DNA of 64,000 nt from Occallatibacter riparius (GTDB lineage: Bacteria > Acidobacteriota > Terriglobia > Terriglobales > Acidobacteriaceae). The position numbers were made by a program, and so were the translations under genes. The stretch covers positions 6,324,001 to 6,388,000 of the forward strand of contig NZ_CP093313.1 of NCBI RefSeq assembly GCF_025264625.1, in the 5' to 3' direction. The notes under the pieces were generated by a model. The model was given only the letters and a program-made list of their open reading frames with translations, was not told the origin of the DNA and did not search any database. Positions 16,321-25,362 of the stretch are shown here, in pieces (within the stretch, counting starts at the first letter, position 1; each line of letters begins with the position of its first letter).

Positions 16321-16451
16321 CACAGGACATCCCTGCTCAAAAATGCCCAATGGCGCCGCAGGCGCAGTCAGCCGCACCCGCAGGTGCCACAGGATATCCC
16401 TGCCCAAAATTGCCTCGGGGCGGCGAAGCCGCAGTGGCCGCACCGCAGGTG
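16321..16451. repeat. Tandem duplication of the dispersed GC-rich repeat
   Basis: The 315-base gap between the gene at 15714 and uppP holds a tandem duplication of about 65 bases: 16321-16387 and 16388-16451. Each unit starts with CACAGGAYATCCCTGC, then CAAAAWTGCC, and ends with a copy of the CGGCGAAGCCGC...CACCGCAGGTG element also found at 13661, 13708 and 28045. The first unit has diverged more. Nothing else is seen in the gap apart from the immediate uppP leader. Confidence 0.75.
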
Positions 16452-16541
16452 CCTGTTCCACGCCTTTCAGCCTTTATGATCGAAAGAGACCGTATTCCAA
16501 CCAGCGGCTCGCACCTGATCCCGGCCAATCCCGGAGGCTCT

Positions 16542-17456
16542 TTGAACGTCTACATTATTTCTGTCATTTTGGGCATCGTCGAAGGCCTGACCGAGTTCCT
16601 GCCAGTCAGTTCCACCGCCCACCTGCGTATTGCCGAAGCCTTGCTGAAGATCAATCTCGACGATCCGTACTGGAAGATGTACACCATCGTCATCCAGGCC
16701 GGAGCCATCCTCGCCCTGCTCCTGCTCTACCTCGGCCGGATCCTCGACTTCATGCGCACCTTCCCCCGGGGCGAACGGCGCGACCGCAATTTCTTCACCC
16801 ACCCCATCTCCCTCACCATCCTGGCCTTCGTCTGCACCGCCGTCCCTGCCAAGCTGCTCAAGCACTGGAGCGACCGCAACCTGGCAAGCATCACCGTCAT
16901 GGCCCTGGCGCTTCTGCTCGGCGGCATCATCATGTGGATCGTTGATGCATGGGCTAGCCGTTACGAGCCCCACACCACCCACACTGAGGAGATCGGATTC
17001 GGCCAAGCCATCTGGATTGGCCTCTGCCAGTCCCTCTCGGCGATCTTCCCCGGTACCTCGCGCTCCATGTCCACAATCGCAGCCGGCCAGCTGGTCGGCA
17101 TGGACCGCCCCACAGCCCTCGAGTTCAGCTTCCTGCTCTCCATCCCCACCATGCTCGCCGCCACGGCCTACGACCTCTACTCCGAGGTCCTCCACAAGGG
17201 CAAAGCCGCCGCCGTCAGCGGCGCGGCAGCGAGCGATGCCGTGGCCAATACCATGCCGGCCGCCCACGTCGTCATGAACACCCAGAACTGGATCGTCCTC
17301 GCCATCGGGTTCGTCGTCTCGTTCATCGTGGCCTGGGGCGTCGTGGGATGGTTCCTCTCCTGGGTCCGTACCCGTGGATTCGTCCCCTTCGCCGTCTACC
17401 GAATAATTCTGGGCATCATCCTCCTCATCTGGGGCTCCAGAATCGTCGCCGGATAG
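16542..17456 (+). CDS. uppP: Undecaprenyl-diphosphatase UppP (BacA)
   Basis: Dephosphorylates undecaprenyl diphosphate to recycle the lipid carrier for peptidoglycan and other glycans; an integral membrane enzyme. The first motif ILGIVEGLTEFLPVSSTAHL carries the catalytic glutamates, and the second, IFPGTSRSMSTIAAGQ, the catalytic arginine. The second motif has Met where most homologues have Gly (SRSG), and the first has SSTAHL in place of SSTGHL. About eight membrane helices are visible. The TTG at 16542 is preferred: GGAGG lies at 16533-16537, and it gives the usual N-terminus just before the ILGIVEG motif. The ATG at 16476 would add 22 atypical residues. Confidence 0.9.
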   Translation: MNVYIISVILGIVEGLTEFLPVSSTAHLRIAEALLKINLDDPYWKMYTIVIQAGAILALLLLYLGRILDFMRTFPRGERRDRNFFTHPISLTILAFVCTAVPAKLLKHWSDRNLASITVMALALLLGGIIMWIVDAWASRYEPHTTHTEEIGFGQAIWIGLCQSLSAIFPGTSRSMSTIAAGQLVGMDRPTALEFSFLLSIPTMLAATAYDLYSEVLHKGKAAAVSGAAASDAVANTMPAAHVVMNTQNWIVLAIGFVVSFIVAWGVVGWFLSWVRTRGFVPFAVYRIILGIILLIWGSRIVAG

Positions 17457-17712
17457 TCCTCCATCTCCAGGGCCGGATTCAACCACTGAAGCCGGCCTGT
17501 CGCCCCTTTGTCCCTGCGTACCGGGTCCTGCCTTCTGTTCCCTGTTGCCTGGTCCCTGATCCCTACCTTTCTAGGTTCCCCCAGCCCCCTTTTGCCGGAA
17601 CTTCGCCCCCTCCCCCACCGATAATGAAAGCTGCTCTGGGATTCTCACCTCCGCCCTGAAGCCGGTCGCCCAGTGCGGGTCGGCGTGCTCCCGGGCTGAG
17701 ACGGCGTCCCCT

Positions 17713-20376
17713 ATGATCAAGCCCATCCAGATTGCCCTCGCGCCCACGCGCAACCGCCCGCTCAATATGTTCCTGGGAGTGGTCCTGGCGCTCGTTTCCC
17801 TCCTGTTCCTGCTCTCGCTGGCCACCTATCACGCCACCGACCCATCGCTGAACACCTCTTCCGACCCGGCAATCCCGGCGACAATCCACAACTGGATCGG
17901 CCCCATCGGCGCCTACACCGGCGATCTCCTTCTTCAGATCTTCGGTTTCACCGCCTTCTTCCTTCCCATCTTGCTCGCCACCATCGCCTGGGGCTGGATG
18001 CGTTCCCGCTACGCGGGCGCGGCCTGGCTCCGCGGAACGGGCGCATTCCTTTCGTTCCTTTTCGTCCCCGCCGTCTTCGCGCTACTGCCCTGGCACTGGA
18101 ACTGGCTCCATATAGTCCCCATCGAAGGCGTCATCGGCCGCCTCATCGCCGGACTGCTTGTGACGTGGCTGAATATTCAGGGCGCGTGGCTCGTCGCCGG
18201 TGTGCTCGCCGCGGCCGGAGTCTACTTCGCTCTCTCCATCAACTTTCGCGCCCTCTTCCAATCCGTGGAGGACCGCTGGATCGGTTTGCAGTCCCTTCAC
18301 GACCGCTGGCGCAACTGGCGTGAAGACCGCGCAGAACGCCGCGCAGAAGCTCAGTGGGCAGAAGACGAGCAGAACAACCCCGGACCCTCGCAGCGCTTCT
18401 TCACTGGCGCGGCCGATCAGGCCGACGCCGAAGTACGGCAACCCAGCCGCCTCGCAGCCCTCTTCGGCCGCCGCGGAAAACAGGCAGAGATCGATCCGGT
18501 CGACGATATCCCGGCGTTCCGGCGCGTGGCGGAAGCGTCCGCTCCTCCAACCAGATCGGCTCCACAGGCCCCAGCGAGCCCGCAACGCGTTCCAGAGCCG
18601 CCCATCCCCATCGAATCCCGCCGCACCACTTGGGATCGCACCGCAGAAGCCGCGCCGGCCACAGCCGCTCACCCTGCAGCACCCGAGCCTGCGCCCATGC
18701 GCCCCATTCCCGTCGAGGCGCGCCCCGAAGCTTCGTCGGCACGCGCTGAAGCCTCTCTGCCAGCCTCTGCTCAGGCGCGCCTTGAAGTCCGTCCCGAGCC
18801 CGTCCGTACTCCTCCGCCTGCTCCCGCTCCCGCGCCCACGGCAGCCGAGATCGCCGTTCACGAACGCGCTGACGCCGAAATCAAGCACGCTACTGTCGCT
18901 CCGAAGAATGTCGCCGGCTTCAAGCTCCCGCCCAGCACTTTGCTTACCCCAGGAGGCGGCCCCAGCGCGGTCCGTGAAGATGAGCTCCGCGAAGAAGCCA
19001 AGGTCCTCGTCGAAAAATGCGGCGAGTTCGACGTCCGCGGCCAGGTCGTCCAGATCAATCCCGGCCCGATGGTGACAACCTACGAGTTCAAGCCTGAAGC
19101 CGGCGTGAAGTACTCGCGCGTTACGGGCCTCGCTGACGACCTCTGCTTGGCAATGCGGGCCGAATCCATCCTCATCGAGCGCATGGCGGGTAAATCCACC
19201 GTCGGCATCCAGGTGCCAAACCACGAGCGCGAGACCATCCATCTCCGCGACGTCCTTGAGTCCGAAACCTTCGCCAAAGCCAAGTCGCGCCTCACGCTCG
19301 CCATGGGCAAGGACATCAACGGCCGCATCGTCACCGCCGACCTCGCCTCGATGCCCCACGTCCTCATCGCCGGCTCCACCGGATCCGGCAAGTCCGTGGC
19401 CATCAACGCCATGATTATGAGCCTGCTGTTCCGCACCACTCCGCAGCAGGTTCGCCTGATCCTCGTCGATCCCAAGCGCGTCGAGCTCGGCATGTACGAG
19501 GGCATTCCGCACCTGTTTACGCCCATCATCACCGAGCCCAAGCTCGCCGCCAACGCCCTCCGCAACGCGGTCCGCGAAATGGAGCGCCGCCTTAAACTCC
19601 TCGCCAGCCGCAGCGTACGCAACATCGATCAGTACAACAAGCTATTCGAGGGCGTCACCGGCTCCCTGTTCGATGACGGTGAACCCGAGGAGCCTCTGCC
19701 CTACATCGTCGTCATCATCGACGAGCTCGCCGATCTCATGATGCTCGACCGCGCCAACGTGGAAGAATCCATCACGCGCCTCGCCCAGATGGCCCGCGCC
19801 GTCGGCATCCATCTCGTGCTGGCCACGCAACGTCCCTCGGTCGACGTGATCACCGGCCTCATCAAGGCCAACGTACCCACCCGTATCAGCTTCCGTCTCT
19901 CCACCAAGGTCGACTCCCGCACCATCCTTGACACCAACGGCGCCGAAGCTCTGCTGGGCCGCGGTGACATGCTCTTCCTTCCGCCTGGCACAAGCCGCCT
20001 CATGCGCCTGCATGCGCCTTACGTTTCGGAAAAGGAGACTGCCGCCATCGTCAAGTTCTGGAAAGACCAGGGCACAGCCGAGTACGCCGAAGGCTTCCTT
20101 GAGTCGCCCAAGGATGAACGCACCGCGGTCGAGGGCTCGAGCGGCGATGAGGACGAAAACGATCCCATGTTCGACGATGCCGTGCGGCTCGTCTTCGAAT
20201 TCGGTAAGGCTTCAACTTCACTGCTGCAGCGGCGCCTCCGCATCGGCTATGGCCGCGCCGCGCATTTGATCGACTTGATGGAGCGCGACGGCCTGGTCGG
20301 CCCTGCAGATGGCTCGCGGCCGCGCGAATTGCTCAAAGCTCCAGGTTGGCTCCATGAAGTAACGAACAACGAATAA
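17713..20376 (+). CDS. ftsK: DNA translocase FtsK/SpoIIIE
   Basis: An 887-residue septal DNA pump that clears and orients the terminus region of the chromosome at division. The N-terminal 190 residues contain four membrane helices. Residues of about 195-410 form a Pro/Ala/Arg-rich linker. The motor has alpha and beta domains with Walker A GSTGSGKS (554-561), LILVDPKRVELGMYEG and the Walker B region VVIIDELADLMM. The C-terminal winged-helix gamma domain (about 820-880, with LLQRRLRIGYGRAAHLIDLME) reads polar DNA motifs. Length and order are normal for the family. The upstream 256 bases are pyrimidine-rich and hold no gene. A 31-codon gene follows 19 bases after the stop. Confidence 0.96.
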   Translation: MIKPIQIALAPTRNRPLNMFLGVVLALVSLLFLLSLATYHATDPSLNTSSDPAIPATIHNWIGPIGAYTGDLLLQIFGFTAFFLPILLATIAWGWMRSRYAGAAWLRGTGAFLSFLFVPAVFALLPWHWNWLHIVPIEGVIGRLIAGLLVTWLNIQGAWLVAGVLAAAGVYFALSINFRALFQSVEDRWIGLQSLHDRWRNWREDRAERRAEAQWAEDEQNNPGPSQRFFTGAADQADAEVRQPSRLAALFGRRGKQAEIDPVDDIPAFRRVAEASAPPTRSAPQAPASPQRVPEPPIPIESRRTTWDRTAEAAPATAAHPAAPEPAPMRPIPVEARPEASSARAEASLPASAQARLEVRPEPVRTPPPAPAPAPTAAEIAVHERADAEIKHATVAPKNVAGFKLPPSTLLTPGGGPSAVREDELREEAKVLVEKCGEFDVRGQVVQINPGPMVTTYEFKPEAGVKYSRVTGLADDLCLAMRAESILIERMAGKSTVGIQVPNHERETIHLRDVLESETFAKAKSRLTLAMGKDINGRIVTADLASMPHVLIAGSTGSGKSVAINAMIMSLLFRTTPQQVRLILVDPKRVELGMYEGIPHLFTPIITEPKLAANALRNAVREMERRLKLLASRSVRNIDQYNKLFEGVTGSLFDDGEPEEPLPYIVVIIDELADLMMLDRANVEESITRLAQMARAVGIHLVLATQRPSVDVITGLIKANVPTRISFRLSTKVDSRTILDTNGAEALLGRGDMLFLPPGTSRLMRLHAPYVSEKETAAIVKFWKDQGTAEYAEGFLESPKDERTAVEGSSGDEDENDPMFDDAVRLVFEFGKASTSLLQRRLRIGYGRAAHLIDLMERDGLVGPADGSRPRELLKAPGWLHEVTNNE

Positions 20377-20395
20377 CAAAACGAAAGGGTAAACA

Positions 20396-20491
20396 ATGGA
20401 TCAAACCACAATTATCCGCATCGTTGCCGGGGTGCTGGTCATCGTCATACTGATCGTGCTCATTCAGCGCCGTCGCACGCGCACCAAGTAA
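20396..20491 (+). CDS. 31-residue single-pass membrane peptide downstream of ftsK
   Basis: A very short ORF, MDQTTIIRIVAGVLVIVILI followed by VLIQRRRTRTK. It has one hydrophobic helix of about 18 residues and a strongly basic C-terminal tail, so it should insert N-out/C-in by the positive-inside rule. GAAAGGG precedes the ATG at a good distance. It lies 19 bases after ftsK on the same strand and is probably cotranscribed. The sharp hydrophobic/basic design argues that the ORF is real. I recall similar short peptides in related genomes but no assigned function. Confidence 0.68.
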   Translation: MDQTTIIRIVAGVLVIVILIVLIQRRRTRTK

Positions 20492-20635
20492 GGCGCTTCA
20501 CGCCGTCGAAGCCTCTCCCGCATGGCGATCAGAACTCGCCCGCCAGGATCCGAGCGCTTCGCCGCGGGAATTCGTCTACTCTCTCAGTAGCGCTCGTCTT
20601 CTCCTGACCCATTCTGGTATAGGAGCGGTTCCCGC

Positions 20636-21970
20636 ATGCGGCGTGTTCTCGCTTTTTTTCTCCTCAGCTATTTCCTGGCTGCGCAGGCCGCGGCCCAGCA
20701 GGCACCCATCCCGATGTCCGATGAGATCGGCGGACAACCGTTCGCCATTCGCGACAGATGGGTCATCGGCGGCGGTGGCAACTGGGATTACCTCACCCTC
20801 GATCCCGTCGCGCGCCAGCTCTTCATCGCTCATCAAGGCGTCGTCCAAGTCGTTGACATCGCCAGCGGCGAGATCACAGGGCAGATCACTGGCTTTGAGG
20901 AAGCCCGTTCGATCCTCCTCGATCCAGACGGCCAGTTCGGATATGTAAGCGATAGCCAGGCAGCTTCCGTCCGGATCTTCGACCGGCGCTCTCTTCAGGT
21001 CACTCGCGGAATCCAGCTCAGCTGTGCGCCCCGCTCCATGGCCCTCGCATCCGAACAGCAGATGCTCTTCGCCTTCTGCGGTGCGGCCACTGCACCTCAG
21101 GCGCGGCTCTCAAACCTCCGCCGCCCTCCGGCCCATAGATCCGGGTCAAATACCCAGCCGAATCGAGCTGCAACCACTTCCAGCGAGACCGCCAAAGGCC
21201 TGTCGCATATCATCGTCATCGATCTTCGTTCGCAGACCATACTGGTGAACATCGCGGTCTACGGCAACTTTCGAATCGCGCAGGCCGACAACGAAGGCCA
21301 GGTCTTTGTCACAGTCGGCGCAGCGGACTACAACCCTGACCCGCAGGCCTTCCTCGCGACCCACTCGCCGCCGCGCATCGCCCGCATCGACGTAGCCGCG
21401 CTCGAAGCCGAAGCAAGCGACCAGATCAGCGCCATGCACAAATCTCCGGCCGACCCAACATCTCCCGGGACAGCGAAGTTGAACTGGCAGATCGGTGAGT
21501 ACTCCACGGATCCAGCCATCTCGTTCTTTCGTCTCGACGAATCCTGTCCCAGCCCGCAGGGGCTGGCCATAGACGGTCGCGACGCGCGCCTGTTCGTCGC
21601 CTGCGATAACCAGAACCTGCTAATAATGGACTCCGTCTATGGCCGCGTGCTGTCCACTCTCACCACCGGGCCCGGCACCGACGCCATCGCCTACGATGGA
21701 AACCACGGCCTCATTTTCACCGCCAACGGCGCTGGTTACGGAAGCCTCACCGTGGTGCGCAGGCATCAGACCGACGACTACGCCGTAATTCAGAACCTGC
21801 CCACCATGGAACGCGCGCGAACCCTCGCCGTCGACCAATCCACCGGGCAGGTATACCTGGTCACAGATCTGCACGGTGTGAACTTGCGCAGCACGCCTGC
21901 CAACGGCATTGGATCGCTCAAAGCCACCCCGGTTACCGGAAGCTTTCAGGTCCTCGTTGTCGGCAATTAA
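20636..21970 (+). CDS. Secreted YncE/YVTN-type beta-propeller protein
   Basis: A 444-residue exported protein. The signal peptide (about residues 1-20, ending AAAQQ) is followed by repeated propeller blades such as WDYLTLDPVARQLFIAH, VVQVVDIASGEITGQI and QGLAIDGRDARLFVACDNQ, as in YncE/YVTN proteins. A Ser/Pro/Asn-rich insertion lies at about 160-185. There is no catalytic motif. A TATAGGAGCGG ribosome region lies upstream of the ATG. Such proteins often bind partners or surfaces; the role here is unknown. The two-component genes follow on the same strand. Confidence 0.78.
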   Translation: MRRVLAFFLLSYFLAAQAAAQQAPIPMSDEIGGQPFAIRDRWVIGGGGNWDYLTLDPVARQLFIAHQGVVQVVDIASGEITGQITGFEEARSILLDPDGQFGYVSDSQAASVRIFDRRSLQVTRGIQLSCAPRSMALASEQQMLFAFCGAATAPQARLSNLRRPPAHRSGSNTQPNRAATTSSETAKGLSHIIVIDLRSQTILVNIAVYGNFRIAQADNEGQVFVTVGAADYNPDPQAFLATHSPPRIARIDVAALEAEASDQISAMHKSPADPTSPGTAKLNWQIGEYSTDPAISFFRLDESCPSPQGLAIDGRDARLFVACDNQNLLIMDSVYGRVLSTLTTGPGTDAIAYDGNHGLIFTANGAGYGSLTVVRRHQTDDYAVIQNLPTMERARTLAVDQSTGQVYLVTDLHGVNLRSTPANGIGSLKATPVTGSFQVLVVGN

Positions 21971-22016
21971 GATACCCTGCTTTGTCCGCTTGGCGTTGAG
22001 GTGGCATACTCAATCC

Positions 22017-22811
22017 GTGCCAGGCATCCACCCAAATCGGAGACTTCCAAGCGTACTCATCATCGATGACGACATGGTCAGCCGCGAGGTCATGGCGACA
22101 ATCCTGACCATGAGCGGGTATCTAGTGCAAACGGCGTCCGGCGGCGATGAATCGCTCGCGGTGCTTGACGGCGAGAGCTTCTATCCCGACGTTATCCTGA
22201 TGGACACGCAGATGCCCGGCCTGAGCGGAACCGAGCTCATCAACCAGCTCCGCGCGCACACCACTGCCACAATCTATGCCATCAGCGGCAGTCATGCACC
22301 CGATTCCGTCATTCGTGGCGTCGATGGCTTTCTGATGAAGCCCATAGGACCCGAAGCGTTGCAGCGCCTGCTTGAAAGCCACGCCACGATTCCGAGATCC
22401 GCGGGCGCTTCCACGGGCCCGCACATAGTGCCCGATAGTCTGCCGCCCGTGTTTGACCCCAAGGTTGTCGCGCAGCTCCGCGACATGATGAAGGAATCGG
22501 CGGTCCGCGAGATCTACGCAGCCGTAGTTGCAGATCTCAGCAGACGCCGGGCTCCCCTGGAAGAGGCCCTGAACATCGGCGATCTCGCCACGGTGAGGCG
22601 CATTGGGCATTCCATCAAGGGCGGCTGCAGCATGGCCGGCGCCCTTGAGGCTGCTCGGATCGGCGAACTGATCGAGTTCGGGGTTGACGATCTAGAGTAC
22701 ATTCGATCGCTTCTTCCGCTTTTAGAAACCGCTACTTGCAACCTGCAGCGTATGCTGGATGCGGAGTTCTCCCCCCAGGGAAGCGCCCCTGCTATGAATC
22801 CGAACGAGTAA
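22017..22811 (+). CDS. Response-regulator receiver plus Hpt phosphotransfer protein
   Basis: About 264 residues with an N-terminal receiver domain and a C-terminal histidine phosphotransfer domain. The receiver has its acidic pocket at Asp17-Asp19 (IIDDDM), phosphoacceptor Asp63 (LMDTQMPG) and Lys108 (FLMKP). The Hpt histidine is His198 in GHSIKGGCSMAG. No kinase or output domain is present, so it should relay phosphate between an unlinked hybrid kinase and another receiver. The GTG at 22017 is chosen because the frame upstream overlaps the previous gene; no strong ribosome site helps. A NarL-type regulator follows after 71 bases and is the obvious candidate partner. Confidence 0.83.
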   Translation: MPGIHPNRRLPSVLIIDDDMVSREVMATILTMSGYLVQTASGGDESLAVLDGESFYPDVILMDTQMPGLSGTELINQLRAHTTATIYAISGSHAPDSVIRGVDGFLMKPIGPEALQRLLESHATIPRSAGASTGPHIVPDSLPPVFDPKVVAQLRDMMKESAVREIYAAVVADLSRRRAPLEEALNIGDLATVRRIGHSIKGGCSMAGALEAARIGELIEFGVDDLEYIRSLLPLLETATCNLQRMLDAEFSPQGSAPAMNPNE

Positions 22812-22882
22812 CCTGCAAAGCGAAGCGCACGGTAGTTGCAGCGAAGCTGGCGCCCAGCAGACCTTGGAGGAACATCCCACCC

Positions 22883-23545
22883 GTGGAACGACCGATTCGC
22901 ATCATTTTGGCAGATGATCATCCCGTAGTCCGGATCGGCGTGCGCAACATGCTTACGGAAGACGAGGGCTTCGAAGTCGTCGGTGAAGCTGGCGACGGTG
23001 ACGAGGCCATCACGCAGACCCTCGAGTTGCAGCCCGACATCCTTCTGCTTGATCTGTTGATGCCGCGCCTGCCAGGGCTTGAGGCCATGCGCGCCATCAT
23101 GAATGGCAGTCCTACCGTTAAGATCATCCTGCTCACGTCTACCATCACTACCCAACAAATCATTGAGGCCCTGCACATCGGCGCGCGCGGCATCGTCTTA
23201 AAAGACGCGCTCGTCGGGCATCTGCAGACCGCCATCAAAACCGTCTCCGCAGGCGACTACTGGATCGGCGGCAAGCGCGTCGTCAATCTCGTCTCCGCCC
23301 TGCATGACCTCATGCAGCAAGCGCAGGTTCCCCAGCGCAAGACCTTCGGCCTTACGCCGCGTGAACTGGAGGTAGTGGGCTCCATCGTGGAGGGCTGCAG
23401 TAACCGCGATATTGCCAAGCAGTTCGGCCTCAGTGAAGAGACCGTGAAGCGCCACCTCTCCAACATCTTCGATAAGACAGGTGTCTCGACTCGCCTTGAG
23501 CTGGCCCTGTTCGCCATCGCTCACCAGCTCGTAGCTCCGCAATAG
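22883..23545 (+). CDS. NarL/FixJ-family response regulator (LuxR-type HTH)
   Basis: A 220-residue DNA-binding response regulator. The receiver domain has Asp11-Asp12 (LADDHPVVR), phosphoacceptor Asp57 (LLLDLLMP) and a late KDA lysine. The C-terminal LuxR helix-turn-helix covers LTPRELEVVGSIVEG, NRDIAKQFGLSEETVKRHLS and NIFDKTGVSTRLELALFAI. The GTG at 22883 has GGAGG 12 bases upstream (22866-22870); the frame continuing upstream overlaps the REC-Hpt gene and is discarded. It is followed by an intrinsic terminator, so the REC-Hpt and NarL genes form a two-gene unit. The target genes are unknown. Confidence 0.92.
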   Translation: MERPIRIILADDHPVVRIGVRNMLTEDEGFEVVGEAGDGDEAITQTLELQPDILLLDLLMPRLPGLEAMRAIMNGSPTVKIILLTSTITTQQIIEALHIGARGIVLKDALVGHLQTAIKTVSAGDYWIGGKRVVNLVSALHDLMQQAQVPQRKTFGLTPRELEVVGSIVEGCSNRDIAKQFGLSEETVKRHLSNIFDKTGVSTRLELALFAIAHQLVAPQ

Positions 23546-23584
23546 CGAAAGTCGACCAGAGACAATTTTGTCGAAAATCTCATG

Positions 23585-23616
23585 ACGGCGGGAATATTTC
23601 CCGCCGTTTTCTGTTT
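23585..23616 (+). terminator. Rho-independent terminator after the NarL-type regulator
   Basis: ACGGCGGGAA (23585-23594) pairs with TTCCCGCCGT (23598-23607) around a three-base loop and is followed by TTTTCTGTTTTCTT. It lies 40 bases after the regulator stop codon and separates that operon from the sigma-factor operon. Confidence 0.85.
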
Positions 23617-23695
23617 TCTTCAGTGAAGGAGAATCCGGCTTTTTCGACGCCGGCCAAACTTCAATGTCAACGCTCTGAGGTACACTGTCGGCGCC

Positions 23696-24229
23696 GTGTT
23701 CCAATCCGCTCCCGTCAACGGCTCGTTCGAAGAGCTGGCCATGCCTTTATTCGGCCGGCTCTATAACCTCGCGTATTGGCTTGCCCGCGACCGTGCCTCT
23801 GCCGAAGACTTGGTGCAGGAAACCTACATGAAAGCGCTACGCGGCTTCGCGTCCTTCCAGCCCGGAACCAACTTTCGGGCCTGGATTTACCGGATCCTGC
23901 GCAACACTTTTCTAACCTCGCAAGCAGGACTCAATGTGTCGCTCTCGTTCGACGATGCCGATGAGACGCCACCTGAGCCCGCGGAGTTGCACACACCCGA
24001 ATCGATACTGCTGGTGCGCGCTGAGCAGGACCTGGTGCGCCGCGCCCTGGAGATGCTGCCAGTCCCCGCGCGAGAGATCATCCTGCTCTGCGACTTTGAA
24101 GAGATGAGCTACAGCGAAATCAGCCAGGCGCTCGGCATCCCGATGGGCACCGTGATGTCGCGCCTTTCGCGCGCCCGCAAAGCTATGCGCAACCTCCTGG
24201 CGGCTCAGTTGGAAGGAACGAAACCATGA
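23696..24229 (+). CDS. ECF-type RNA polymerase sigma factor
   Basis: A 177-residue group 4 sigma factor. Region 2 covers about residues 14-80 (RLYNLAYWLARDRASAEDLVQETYMKAL, FRAWIYRILRN), and region 4 about 112-170 (LEMLPVPAREIILL, YSEISQALGIPMGTVMSRLSRARKAM). There is no extra C-terminal domain. The GTG at 23696 follows a GC-rich leader and gives a normal ECF N-terminus. The stop overlaps the start of the anti-sigma gene (ATGA at 24226-24229), a sign of balanced translation of the pair. The genes it controls cannot be read here. Confidence 0.93.
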   Translation: MFQSAPVNGSFEELAMPLFGRLYNLAYWLARDRASAEDLVQETYMKALRGFASFQPGTNFRAWIYRILRNTFLTSQAGLNVSLSFDDADETPPEPAELHTPESILLVRAEQDLVRRALEMLPVPAREIILLCDFEEMSYSEISQALGIPMGTVMSRLSRARKAMRNLLAAQLEGTKP

Positions 24230-24960
24230 CCTGCCCGACCAATCAACTCGATGCCTTCGTCGATGGTGAGCTCTCGCCGGCTGCGCTCGCCGCTGTCGAA
24301 GCTCATCTGCAGACCTGCCCAGCTTGCAGCGCCCATGCCTTGGCTCAAATGCAGCTCAAGAACTCCGTTCGCGCCGCGGCAGATGCTTATCAACCTTCGC
24401 CCGAATTCCGCGCACGCATCGCCGCACAGGTCGCTACGAAGCAGCGGCGACCGCTGCACTTCTGGCTCAGCCCCGCCCTCGCTCTCGTTGCGGCAGTCGT
24501 TCTGGTCGCGATATCGGTTCCGCTGATTGCTCGGCATTACGCCCATGAGCGTGCGCTGTCCGAGTTGCTGGATCTCCACGTCTCCACTCTTGCCAGCGCC
24601 AACCCTGTCGACGTTGTGTCGACCGACCGCCACACCGTGAAGCCGTGGTTTCAGGGCAAGTTGCCGTTCACCTTCAACCTGCCTGACCTCACCTACTCCC
24701 CTTACACACTCCTCGGCGGCAAGCTGATTTTCTTCAATCATGCTCCCGAAGCACAGCTTCTCTTCTCCTTCCGGCAGCATCGGATTTCAGTATTCGTGCT
24801 GAAGAGCGCGACCTCTTCACGGGATGGCGTTCAAACGGAAGATGGCTTCACCACGGAATCGTGGACAGCCGGCGGGCTGCATTGCATCGTGGTCAGCGAC
24901 GCATCTGCGGCTGATGTGCACGCCCTCGCCGACCTCATGCGCAGCGCGCAAGCGAAATAG
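24226..24960 (+). CDS. Membrane-anchored anti-sigma factor with zinc-finger domain
   Basis: A 244-residue partner of the ECF sigma factor. The N-terminal ZAS domain shows Cys3 and the motif His-x3-Cys-x2-Cys (HLQTCPAC), the usual zinc site that may sense redox state. One membrane helix lies at about residues 86-104 (LALVAAVVLVAISVPLI), followed by a periplasmic domain of about 130 residues that probably receives the signal. Coupled translation through ATGA with the sigma gene supports the assignment. It ends 15 bases before the convergent DUF3037 gene. Confidence 0.9.
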   Translation: MTCPTNQLDAFVDGELSPAALAAVEAHLQTCPACSAHALAQMQLKNSVRAAADAYQPSPEFRARIAAQVATKQRRPLHFWLSPALALVAAVVLVAISVPLIARHYAHERALSELLDLHVSTLASANPVDVVSTDRHTVKPWFQGKLPFTFNLPDLTYSPYTLLGGKLIFFNHAPEAQLLFSFRQHRISVFVLKSATSSRDGVQTEDGFTTESWTAGGLHCIVVSDASAADVHALADLMRSAQAK

Positions 24961-24975
24961 CTCGCTCGATGTAAC

Positions 24976-25362
24976 TCACGCGCTCAGGAACCGCTTCTCC
25001 AACCGATCCAGCAGTCCATCCGTTCCATCGCACACGCCCGTATGCACCGGTGAGGGCTGAATGATGGTCGACCGCGGCGAGGTGAGCCAGTGAAACCGCT
25101 CTCGCTGCGATAGCTTCGCGATCGGCCCGGCCGCTCCGTCGCCTTCGCATATCCGCTCCACAGCTTGCAGGTGTTTTTCCACTAGCGACAGATCCGCCTC
25201 CGGCCAAAGCGCCTTCAATCGGGTAGAGTCGAGACGGACTCGCGCCGCCAAGTATCGCTTCTCGGGGCAGTACACCACCACGCCAGCATTGATGAACTCC
25301 TGCCGCTCGACGCGCGGCACAACACGCAGGAGGGCGTAATCAAATGATGCGGGTGCGTGCAT
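24976..25362 (-). CDS. DUF3037 protein, partner of HipA_2
   Basis: A 128-residue soluble protein with the DUF3037 opening FDYALLRVVPRVERQEFINAG and the following VVVYCPEKRYLAARV. The function is unknown, but the family is often found directly after HipA_2 proteins, and here its start lies inside the end of the HipA_2 gene (23-base overlap). Translational coupling suggests that the two products act together. The ATG at 25362 is chosen over the longer frame to 25515, whose extra part is antisense-like Arg/Ser-rich sequence. Confidence 0.8.
   Translation of the reverse strand: MHAPASFDYALLRVVPRVERQEFINAGVVVYCPEKRYLAARVRLDSTRLKALWPEADLSLVEKHLQAVERICEGDGAAGPIAKLSQRERFHWLTSPRSTIIQPSPVHTGVCDGTDGLLDRLEKRFLSA

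Noticed and set aside
18082..19512. 476-codon minus-strand frame inside ftsK
   Set aside because: Antisense shadow of a high-GC gene with Gly/Asp/Arg-rich translation and no motif.
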